Source of the DNA: Oxytricha trifallax | Lineage: Eukaryota; Ciliophora; Spirotrichea; Sporadotrichida; Oxytrichidae | Length of the DNA stretch: 64,000 nucleotides | NCBI GenBank assembly: GCA_000711775.1 | Contig: ARYC01000128.1 | Coordinates: 158,690-222,689, forward strand | Direction: 5' to 3' | Shown: piece after piece, positions 55,741-64,000 of the stretch | How the letters are laid out: each line of letters opens with the position of its first letter | Numbering within the stretch: the stretch's first letter is position 1 | Program-made: the position numbers and the translations under genes | Notes under the pieces: model-generated | What the model saw: the letters and a program-made list of their open reading frames with translations, nothing else | Database searches by the model: none | What the model was told of the DNA's origin: nothing

Positions 55741-57705
55741 ATGCACAAAGAAGATTTAGTTTAGATCATAAAAAATTGCATAATTATTATGAGTAAGGAT
55801 TTCAACAAGAATTTTCCAAATATGCTCTCTAGAACATCTACCATAGTTTTTCTTTGAAAATAACACTTTTCAAAATTTGATAGACTTGATAAATTATTCT
55901 AAAAAAACCCCATTCTTAATCTATTTTTTAGAGAAGGAATAAAACTTCATAAAGGTTCAAGGACCAACCGTGTTGGTAGGAGATATATATGAACAACTTT
56001 TTGACTTAGTTAATTTAATAGAGAAAGCTGGGGTCCCTAAGTTGACAAAGTAAGGAGGCTTTATATATATTTTATGAAATCATAACATGAGAAACTTGAG
56101 AGATCTTGTATAATTAATAGTATAAAAGTTATGAACAAAAACTTTCAGTTTTAATAAATTAATTTATATGTATATAGATTAATTTATTTTTTTTGGAGAA
56201 AAAAGATGACGTTTTTTATCAGTTTTTAAACTATACTTAATTAATCCCATTTATTAATCAATATTTTTAGCTATGTATATTTGGGTGACTATGTTGACCA
56301 AGGAGTTTATTGCCTAGAGTGTTTGTTGCTACTTTTCACTATAAAAGTATGATTTAATGATATTCATCTCATTAATACCTTAGTTAAATTACCACAGAAA
56401 GTTATTCCTATTAAGAGGAAATCACGAATGCAGAACAGTCACTGAGCACTTCACATTCCGCACGGAAGTCATTAATAAATTTGATGATGAAATTTATGAT
56501 TTGGTAACGAGTGCATTCGATTGCTTGCAACTAGCAGCAGTAGTTAATAATAATTATTAAATTTAATCTAAAACAAGGAATATTAACTCTAAATGTCTTT
56601 TATACTGATCTTTACATGCATGGAGGAATTTCACCAGAAATTACCCATACTGATGACATTCAAAAGATAGAAATATTTTAAGAGATACCAGAGGGTGGAA
56701 TGCTCTGCGATATAGTATGGAATGACCCACTTGCGGATGAATTTGCACCAAAAGTTGATTTCCAAGAAAATCTTGAATGTGCTTGTAGTTTCAAGTATGG
56801 ACTTAAACCTACCAAGAAACTCCTAGAAGCTTAAGATTTCACTTTGCTTGTCCGTGCTCATTAAGTTCAGATGCAACGCTATAAAATGCATAATTGGGAT
56901 AAATCAGCAGATATTCCAACTGTAATTACTATTTTTAGCGCTCCAAATTACTGTGATTGCTACAATAACAAAGCTGCGATTATCAAGATACATGTAAGTG
57001 AGCTATTTTGATTGATAATTTGTGCCTTACGATGTATAAAAATGGCATTTTAATATCCTATTTTTCTAGAGAGAAAACTTTGGAATAAAGAACTTTGAAG
57101 AAGTGCCACATCCCTATCACTTAGCTGGAGGACTTAATCTCTTCGAGTTTTCAATGCCTTCCCTCACAGAGAAGATTCTAGATATGTTGTTTAACATCTT
57201 AGAGCAAACTGCTGATTCAAATGACATTGAAATAATCGAGGACGAACATACTTTTCAATCTAACCTTGCTCAGATATTGAATTTATATAATTAAAAAGAT
57301 TTTATGCACAATATGGGTTCAAAATAAAAATAAATCTCTAATAAATGTAATACTGATTGGAGCATCTGACATATAAGTTAATAAGACTAAGATTCACACT
57401 GTGAGTAGAATGCGAAGAATGTATAAAAATCTCATTGAAAATCACGATGTCCTTTTATAAATCTAAATGGCAAATGATGGTAGAATCCTAAGAGGACTTC
57501 TATTCAGAATAAATCGCACAAAACATTAAAATTTATCAAATCTATAACTTCTTATTTTATTCGTATATTACAGAACCTTATTGTATTGTATAAAGATATT
57601 TTAAGATTAGCAGGAAAACCAGCTATTAGAAACGCATTTAAGGAATTCGAGTTAGCTTTAACGTTGGATTAAGAAAAAGAGAAGAGACCCTAACGCAAAC
57701 AATGA
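55741..57705 (+). CDS. calcineurin A-like (PPP family) Ser/Thr phosphatase with altered metal-site motif
   Basis: Multi-exon gene. N-terminus MHKEDLVQIIKNCIIIMSKD; after an intron, RKEQNFIKVQGPTVLVGDIY and EQLFDLVNLIEKAGVP. After a long intron, YVYLGDYVDQGVYCLECLLL; a 37-nt intron; then LLRGNHECRTVTEHFTF, TDLYMHGGISPE, IVWNDPLADEF, TLLVRAHQVQ, TVITIFSAPNYCDCYNNKAA. Intron 56,994-57,069 precedes FEFSMPSLTEKILDMLFNIL. The tail IHTVSRMRRMYKNLIENHDV matches the calcineurin A autoinhibitory region (KIRAIGKMARVF...). It ends KRPQRKQ at TGA 57,703. The first catalytic motif is GDIYEQ instead of GDIHGQ and the second GDYVDQG instead of GDYVDRG; GNHE and HGG are intact. The lost metal-binding His suggests altered or absent activity. 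Intron borders near 55,860 and 56,550 are approximate. Confidence 0.85.
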
Positions 57706-58439
57706 AAAATACTATAAACAAATTAGACTAAATTACTAACAAATGAGGAATTATTAGTTAATTCAAAGGAAATTTTACTTTAAATTAAATTAATTATGCT
57801 TAAATTTCATTGCTATATAAACAGTTTAACCATTCAAGATTATTTTTAAGAAAATTTCGATTAAAATTGGAAGTACTTATATAATTGCAATTTATTAATA
57901 TTTTTCAACCATTTAGTCTCCCATATTAAACATCCTGTGATACTAATCTTAATTGAATTTTAAATTATTTAAAGCTTATTAAATAATGGTAATATCTTTT
58001 ATAATTTTAATTGAGTATTTTAAAAGCACATTTGAAAAGGGAACATGACAAAAAACATTATAATTAATTCTAAATTTATAAAAGTATTAATGGCATTTAG
58101 AAAACATTTGCAATTGTGATAGATAATAAAAAATACAATAATTTTATTGTTTTAAATATTTACTCGTACTTATTTTTAAATTGAATCATTGAAATTCACA
58201 AGAGAGATTTTATTTAAAATTATAATAAAATTTTATAAATACTGAATGGGATAAATAGTAAAATTTTAAATTATATAAAGTTAAAGTAATTATTTGACAA
58301 TTTATAAGCACAATTAATGCCGTTTATAATTGATTTTTATGAGATGAGTAATGAATGAATTTCTTTGAGGTTTAATATTTAATAATTTATAAATATTTAT
58401 TTATACATTTTGACAAAGTAATTTAGCAATAATTTAAAT
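57706..58439. other. AT-rich spacer between convergent genes
   Basis: Lies between the plus-strand phosphatase and the minus-strand acid phosphatase. No coding sequence supported. Confidence 0.45.
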
Positions 58440-60269
58440 CTCTACCTAGCTATGTTTTCTCTATCACGCTTATTTTTTAGAATCAGTACTATTTTTATTA
58501 CTGCTATAGTTGTTCCAACAAGAGGCAGTGCAATTACGAATGCCAACCACCAAGGCAGGTTATTTTATCTTAAATTTATCAATTCATTTATATAAGATGA
58601 TATAAAACGTATAAAAGATTTATAATCAGTATTTATGATCAGGTTTTCCTCGTATGTTCTCTCTGTAACTTAATAGTTCAAATGTGTAAAACAGAAATTC
58701 CTAATATTATTAGTGTACTGCCCATTATTCACTGCATCCTTGAACAATCTCGAGTGCATGAATTCGTGGACTGAGTCCCACGTGCATTTGTAGTTGTCGT
58801 CACAAGTTGCATTTGGTAGTCTGATTGGGATGTCATTTAAATAAAGTTCTATGTAGTAGTTCTCGTGGGAGTATACTGGGTCTGAACCGTCGTCCGGCAA
58901 TGTTAAGTCACGCTGGTGGAATTCTATTAAGAGAGAAGAAGTATAAAAAATTAATGATACAAGTTTTATTTTTAATTGATTAAGTCTTGTAAAGCCATAC
59001 TAGATTTGAAATATAAAAACCACTTTATGGAAATAATGAGTAACTAAATTTTTAATTGGCTTTTAAAATGTTTAAATTAATGGTTTATCTATTTTTAAAA
59101 ACTCCTTGGTTTTAGAAATTAATTAATAAATTACTATTATTTATAAGAGATGAAGTATATTTGGGAAGGTATCTAAATTGTTACTCCAACTAAAACCCGA
59201 GTATCAACCCAATCAAGTGCTGTAAATGAATTTATAAATATTAATATCTCTGTGTAGTTAAATATTAATTGCTTGTGTTTACATGTCCAAGAGTAGCATT
59301 AGCCTTCCAGTCGAAATGTCTGGTGATAAACTTAAATGATTAGTTGTTTGCTAGTGTTGTAATGGTGTCGTTGTTGAATCTGAATAAGTAATGATCGTCA
59401 TGCGAGAAATTGTTTATTAGAGTTTGTTCTTCAGGGATGAATGTGTAGTTCACATAACATAATTTATAATCAAAATGGCTGCTCATATTTATACAACATT
59501 AATAGCCAATAATCTTTTTTAAATGATTAATTTATTTTATGTCATAATTGGCATATCTTTAAATAATGATTATTCAGTTTTATAAGTAATAATCTAATAA
59601 GAATGATAAATTAATATAACGTTTTTCGTATTGATTTGTATGAATTTCATCAGTAATATATCTAGCTGCTTCAATGTCAAATGGCTCAGATTTATTCAGG
59701 TTGAATTTGTTTTAGAGAAGTGGCTACAAAGTCTTTTTAAAGTTCTCAAATGTTGAATTGACTTTGGTATTATTAATTGCTTCAAACATTAGTATCTCAC
59801 CAATAGTTATTGGGCAAATCAATGGATCATACCCTCTGAATAGCTATAAAATATAACATGGTATTTGATATTTAATTTTGTTAAGCATGGATTCCAAATC
59901 CCTTGAGTCAGAGTGAATCGGGACAGTTTAGAAGCCATTTTCAAGTGGATTAGTCCCCGGTCTCTATTTAATTTGCTTCAAATAATCCACTGGCATAGGT
60001 GGGACTGCACTTGCAGTTTAATTATCAAACATTTAGCTACTTGTCCCAGGTGGGTAGAGTCCCATCATAAACGCCATAGCTGACATGTAAGTGTGATCCA
60101 CTGGTGTAGAATAAGTGTAAAATTCATCTGGATTCATGCGCTGGGAGAGGAAAGTTGTGTCCTCGATGTATCATTTGCGCATTTCACGACCTCTTAGATA
60201 CATTTATCGCATACCCATGGCTGTGAGTTATCCTAATCCCTGGGGATAATGTACCTAAGTAGCATTCAT
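58440..60269 (-). CDS. histidine acid phosphatase, membrane-anchored; N-terminus missing, one in-frame TGA
   Basis: Minus strand from about 60,269: LGQLTAMGMRQMYLRGREMR (family: LT..G..Q...LG..LR), a TGA, then FLSQRMNPDEFYTYSTPVDH, TYMSAMAFMMGLYPPGTSS (family: RST..DRT.MSA...L.GLYPP), EPFDIEAARYITDEIHTNQY. After an intron or gap near 59,490-59,625, YTFIPEEQTLINNFSHDDHY, then an in-phase 65-nt intron and HLIGLILGFQLEQQFRYLPK. A 213-nt intron (58,925-59,137) leads to HQRDLTLPDDGSDPVYSHEN, NATCDDNYKCTWDSVHEF (paired Cys as in lysosomal acid phosphatases) and a final transmembrane helix (WWLAFVIALPLVGTTIAVIK) with a basic tail. The family's N-terminal RHGxRxP motif is not in this window next to the gene and the HD motif is not evident. 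Confidence 0.75.
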
Positions 60270-60476
60270 TATATCTTGATATTAATTTAAATAGTTTTAA
60301 AGAGGAAATGTTGCTTATTTTAGGTTATCATGAATAAACAATGAGTATAAATTAAAATTAAAATAAAGTATATTAGTGATATTAAGGAGTTTAAGATCCG
60401 TGTACTACAAAATCAAAGACATAAAGTAATTTCTCTTCTGCAAGTAAACTCAAACTTTAAAATTAATGTTTATTAT

Positions 60477-60750
60477 TGCTAAAATAGAATTTGAAATGGG
60501 AAAATTAGATAAATAAATCAAAAGTCTAGAAATTTAAATATATAACAGCAAGTAATTAGGATGACTTACAGATAGAATTTGATTAAACATTTGAACACTT
60601 TGTGGCAGTTATGTTTACCCGTTTAATTGTTTAGTGATCATTTTTATTATAATTATTTTAGAATTAAAAGTCTATTAATTAATTAAATTTATTAAACATT
60701 TAAACATATAAACATGCGAAAGAAATAAGTTTATTTGTTTAATAACTCAA
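60477..60750 (+). repeat. left terminal inverted repeat of the SF3-helicase element
   Basis: About 245 bp of continuous mirror identity with few mismatches, plus about 30 bp (ACATGCGAAAGAAATAAGTT) that matches the inner right arm beyond its insertion. Contains the short repeat GTTTAATTGTTTAGTGATCA. Confidence 0.85.
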
Positions 60751-60783
60751 AATTAAGTTAATTATTATTTCTAAATTAAATAT

Positions 60784-61021
60784 TTAAAGCCTCGATACTG
60801 AAATCGCTTGCATAAACTCCGGCGCCTTTAATAGGTCTATCATTAACAAAATTTGGACACATGTAAAATTTAAACGGCAATTATAAAACACTATTTGTGC
60901 TCTTGCTTGTATTCGAAAAGCATTTAGATGATTGGGCTTTACTAGAAAATGCATTAAATCAAAAAAATCATGTATCTCGCACATATAGATATACCACAAT
61001 TAAACTACTAGGTAGTACTTC
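60784..61021. other. region before helicase ORF, ambiguous coding
   Basis: Open on both strands: plus-strand frames (VFEKHLDDWALLENALNQKN) and a 71-codon minus frame (LVKPNHLNAFRIQARAQIVF). It could be the N-terminus of the helicase protein (where a Rep nuclease domain would sit) in a broken frame. No HUH (His-hydrophobic-His) motif was recognised. Confidence 0.3.
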
Positions 61022-62190
61022 ATGATCTTGAACATAATAGAGAATCACTGTGGCTTGTATAGAAACTACTTCATCACCAAAGAATACAGTGGATTCAAAT
61101 TGCTACTAAAGTTAGGGATCTCAGCTTAGAATGTTGCGTAGTGCAGTGAAAGCAAACTTTTCCAAATGTATCCAAGGCTTACAATGATTTACGGTAACGA
61201 AGACTAATTCATCGCGCATTCCTGCCTCATCTCAGTCAATAAATCCTTCTAGTCAATCAATCAGAATTCAGGGAATCAAAAAGAGATGATGCTCATCAAG
61301 TTTATCTTAGGCTATTTAAGTGGTGAATTCAGAAGTGTAGAGCAATTCTATCGCAAGCACTACAATGATGTCAAAGCCTTGATGATTATAGGATAGTTGG
61401 AGATTAAGATGAAACAACATACGCGATTAATAAAAGAGTCGAACCTTCTGAAAGTTGAATACACTCCAACCATCAAATCGTTATAAGAATATTTGCTAAA
61501 GAAAGAATCAGGCAAGGGAAAAATAATAGAATGGAGTCACGATCAATTTCAGTCAATAGGGAATGGAGAGGTAATCGATACATTATATAATGTGATTGAG
61601 AAAAAAGCACTAAAAGATGAATAGTGTCTGGATAGTTGGGCCCACAAATACTGGAAAGACGACCATAACAGAGATGCTTAAGGAGATATTCATTTGTGAT
61701 GTCTTAGAGGAGGGAGTTTCTCACTTCTTTGTAAAAGCAGTGCAAGTCGATGTCGCTCCGCAGGATAACAATGGTGGACGAAATGAATCACGTGCACTAC
61801 TTTGGGAAAAAACAAAATTTGGATAAAATGAAGAAGTTCATGGAGGTGAAAGGCTGCTCTATATATGTCAAGTATGAGGAAACGCAGATGGCATTTAAGC
61901 ACACATCTATTGAGATCACAACGAACGATCTTCCGTTTAAGATGAAAAAGGTAGACCTTGATGTATTCATGGAGAGGATTACAGTTTGTAAACTAGAAAT
62001 GCATTCGCATGGACTAGGGGAGCCGTTCCCATTTATTGCGGTGGATCTAGCAAGATATTTGTACAAAAGGTACATCGACGACAGCAAGACTGAAGACACT
62101 GGACCGCATTTCGACAACGAGGAGGTTGGCGACGACATTCAAGATCAAGAAAGCAGAAAGTCTACTGGCTCAAACATGTCTTTTAGCTGA
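61022..62190 (+). pseudogene. SF3 helicase (Rep/NS1-like) protein, two frame changes
   Basis: About 390 codons in three consecutive frames. Frame 1 from ATG 61,022 (MILNIIENHCGLYRNYFITK) runs without TGA to about 61,615 with TAA/TAG as Gln. Frame 2 (from 61,617) holds Walker A, GPTNTGKTT. Frame 3 (from 61,750) holds Walker B (ITMVDEM), a B'-like KGCSIYVKYEETQ and motif C/sensor ITTNDLP, followed by an acidic tail to TGA 62,188-62,190. Motif order and spacing are those of SF3 helicases of Rep/NS1 proteins, which unwind DNA for rolling-circle or rolling-hairpin replication. The two shifts would inactivate this copy unless bypassed. No nuclease domain recognised. Confidence 0.75.
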
Positions 62191-62217
62191 ATATTAACTT
62201 TATTTATAAAACATTAA

Positions 62218-62631
62218 GTGTAATTAAACAAATAAACTTATTTCTTTCGCATGTTTATATGTTTAAATATTTAGTCCACTATAATTCAATAATCATACAC
62301 ACACACACTAATCTCTAATTTTTATTCGTTTAGTTGCTAGGTGATTGTTTCTCTATGCTTGTTTCCATCAGCACCTAGCAGATAAACTCTCGAATGTTTA
62401 GTTGTTTAAATGTTTAATAAATTTAATTAATTAATAGACTTTTAATACTAAAATAATTATAATAAAAATGATCACTAAACAATTAAACGGGCAAACATAA
62501 CTGCCACAAAGTGTCCAAACGTTTAATCAAATTCTATCTGAAAGTCATCCTAATTACTTGCTGTTATATATTTAAATTTCTAGACTTTTGATTTATTTAT
62601 CTAATTTTACCATTTTAATTCTATTTTAGCA
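62218..62631 (-). repeat. right terminal inverted repeat with ~130-bp insertion
   Basis: The mirror of the left arm is interrupted between about 62,270 and 62,400. The inserted DNA contains (CA)n and its own hairpin, TTGCTAGGTG ... CACCTAGCAG (62,333-62,382). The insertion may be a nested small element. Confidence 0.7.
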
Positions 62632-62635
62632 TTAT

Positions 62636-63239
62636 TGAGTAAAGATAAGATTTTAATTGAATGTTATATTTTTAATTAATTGAAGATAGTAGAGTCTTAC
62701 ATTATATCTTGTCATCTCTTCCCAATAAAACTAACAATAAATTAATAATAAAAAATTATATATTTTTTCTCATTATATTATTTAAAACATTGTGTTTTAT
62801 ATCCAGTGGTAGACTTAAAAAGGTACGTTAACAATGCATATATCTTTTAACTTTTAATTGACCTTATAAAGTTTTTGTTTTGTGACTACTCTTTCATTTT
62901 ATTAATATATTGTGCTAATATATTTTGAAATTCTTTTTAATAATATTATTAACATCTAATTATTATTGAGTTATTAAAAGTCAAGCAATTATTATTGATA
63001 ATCAATAAAACATAGATAAATATTTTTATTAAATATAATGATATATTAGCTTTATTTTCATATATTTTTCATTGTTGTACTTTACTTTTGATCTTATATA
63101 ACTTTTGATCTTATATAACTTTTGATGTTATTATTTTACTTTGTGATTAACTCGAACCCATATTGAAATATTGACTCTTATAAAAATTAAAATAAAAAAG
63201 CATCATATTCATAATTTTATCGCTTATGTGTTATTTATA
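62636..63239. other. AT-rich spacer
   Basis: TTTTGATCTTATATAAC is tandemly repeated near 63,086-63,125. No coding sequence supported. Confidence 0.4.
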
Positions 63240-63432
63240 AAATATGATATACAATAAGTAATATTTATCTCTGCGTCTAAGTGTCATTGGATAAATCATT
63301 CATAACTCTGTTCTTTTTTCCCATTGAGGTGGCTTGAATGGCATCAGTCCGCATCTATTTGGCTTTAGTCTCTGTTTTTTAAGTTTACTTCAATCTCTCT
63401 ATAATTGCTTATTCTCTTTGTTTAGCAGTTTC
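63240..63432 (-). CDS. coding-like segment interrupted by second TBE
   Basis: The minus strand reads IETAKQREQAIIERLKQTQK, TETKAKQMRTDAIQATSMGK and KNRVMNDLSNDTQTQRQ with many TAA/TAG as Gln and no TGA. It starts right at the left end of the TBE at 63,436, so the transposon appears to lie within or beside a coiled-coil gene. Its upstream part would be beyond the window. Confidence 0.4.
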
Positions 63433-63435
63433 AAT

Positions 63436-64000
63436 CAAAACCCCAAAACCCTTTCAGTAGTTTGATTGAGTTTTTGATTGATAAAAGTAGACTATTAGTG
63501 CATACTTTATTAGGGTTTTAATAGGGTTTATGTAGGGGTTTAATGTTTAAATATTAGTATTTTAAGTGAGTATATGCGAGGTTTGGGGTCAGTTTATGAC
63601 AGTGAGAATATAGATCTATTGTTTAAGTTGCGATATGGATGTGATGAATATAGTGATCAACTCAAGCCTGCTCTGAATTATACGTCGATAGCAAGGCTAC
63701 TCCATAAATCTCCAGCAACTGTGAGGTCTCACTGTCTATTAGCAATGAATTTAAAGAGATAGCATCTTAATTCTAAGCCTAAGAGACCCTTAAAATTTTA
63801 GCAGCATCATATTGAATATCTTATTATTGATAAGACTCTTAAATACTGGGCTCATTTTTCTCTGGCCTAGAGGGCTGTGATGTTTCATCGCCAATTTCCT
63901 GAGCTTCATATCTCTGCTTAATCTATAGCGAACATATATAAAAAGAACGGAATATCTTACAAGACAGTCAATCGCATTAAGAGAGTGATTGACTTTAATG
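63436..64000. mobile_element. second TBE, truncated by the window end
   Basis: Begins CAAAACCCCAAAACCC after AAT (63,433-63,435), followed by the same terminal repeat as 15,662-15,553 read inward. Orientation is opposite to the first copy, with the transposase on plus. Only the first 565 bp are in the window. Confidence 0.95.
63574..64000 (+). CDS. TBE transposase, N-terminal part (runs off window)
   Basis: ATG at 63,574 (MRGLGSVYDSENIDLLFKLR) then YTSIARLLHKSPATVRSHCL and QHHIEYLIIDKTLKYWAHFS, open to the window end with no TGA. It is nearly identical to the transposase at 14,475-15,524, with substitutions such as N for Y, H for Q and I for N. The catalytic residues lie beyond the edge. The low divergence suggests both copies are under constraint or recently spread. 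Confidence 0.93.

Larger units (their letters stand above)
60477..62631. mobile_element. TIR element carrying an SF3 (Rep/NS1-type) helicase gene
   Basis: 2,155 bp. The ends are long inverted repeats beginning TGCTAAAATAGAATT: 60,477-60,720 mirrors 62,401-62,631, and after a ~130-bp insertion in the right arm the similarity resumes (62,218-62,270 against 60,710-60,750). TTAT flanks both ends (60,473-60,476 and 62,632-62,635), a likely 4-bp target duplication. Inside is a gene with SF3 helicase motifs. Rep-class helicases are normally found in ssDNA viruses, parvoviruses and some plasmids, whereas TIR plus target duplication indicates transposon-style integration. It does not match TBE. Confidence 0.85.

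Noticed and set aside
61797..62138. Minus-strand 113-codon frame in the SF3-helicase element
   Set aside because: Antisense of the helicase C-terminal part, which carries ordered motifs on plus.
1..64000. CRISPR arrays, bacterial operons, ribosome binding sites, rRNA genes
   Set aside because: Sequence is a ciliate nuclear genome; no regularly spaced short repeats, Shine-Dalgarno-led operons or rRNA blocks were seen.

Overview
The window looks like germline (micronuclear) DNA of a hypotrich ciliate of the Oxytricha/Stylonychia type. The DNA is very AT-rich, with short GC-richer coding islands. Coherent proteins appear only when TAA and TAG are read as Gln and TGA is kept as stop. Introns are short (about 30-215 nt, GT..AG). 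Two copies of a telomere-bearing-element (TBE) transposon are present, identified by C4A4-like tips, AAT target duplications and the three-gene TBE layout. TBEs are germline-limited transposons of hypotrichs, so this is not macronuclear DNA. All calls rest on reading the sequence by eye; no search was run.

Layout. 0.4-2.1 kb: a GC-rich minus-strand gene of unknown family, split by AT-rich gaps. 2.9-3.7 kb: a long palindromic element (copy A). 4.2-11 kb: small, mostly broken unknown genes. 11.5-15.66 kb: a full-length TBE with a transposase (intact), a 22-kDa-type protein (frameshifted) and a zinc-finger/kinase protein (frameshifted). 16-28 kb: decayed LRR-like, calcium-dependent kinase (two copies), coiled-coil and Cys-rich secreted genes in long AT-rich DNA. 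29-31.5 kb: a decayed mariner-type transposase and palindromic element C. 32-37.6 kb: two-exon and small unknown genes and a decayed kinase. 39-41 kb: a coiled-coil gene split by palindromic element B. 41.1-41.6 kb: GTGACC-rich tandem repeats. 42.5 kb: a strongly GC-rich island. 44-44.5 kb: palindromic element D. 44.7-47.4 kb: a TPR protein. 47.9-49.9 kb: an unknown gene and a MORN-repeat gene. 50.8 kb: a small MITE. 51.2-57.7 kb: the best gene cluster (unknown genes, a spliced coiled-coil gene, a START-domain gene, a calcineurin-A-like phosphatase). 58.4-60.3 kb: a membrane histidine acid phosphatase. 60.5-62.6 kb: a 2.15-kb terminal-inverted-repeat element carrying an SF3 (Rep/NS1-type) helicase. 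63.4 kb to the end: a second TBE.

The strongest candidates for something little described are the SF3-helicase element with about 245-bp inverted repeats and a TTAT duplication, and the family of 0.8-kb palindromic elements whose arms carry a small ORF and one of which splits a coiled-coil gene. A third pattern is that many otherwise coherent reading frames hold single in-frame TGA codons or one-base frame changes. The MORN, calcineurin, acid-phosphatase and TBE genes use TGG at every tryptophan I could place, so I read these as germline pseudogene decay (TGA is one transition from the Gln codon TAA and from CGA) or as very short eliminated segments, not as UGA=Trp.
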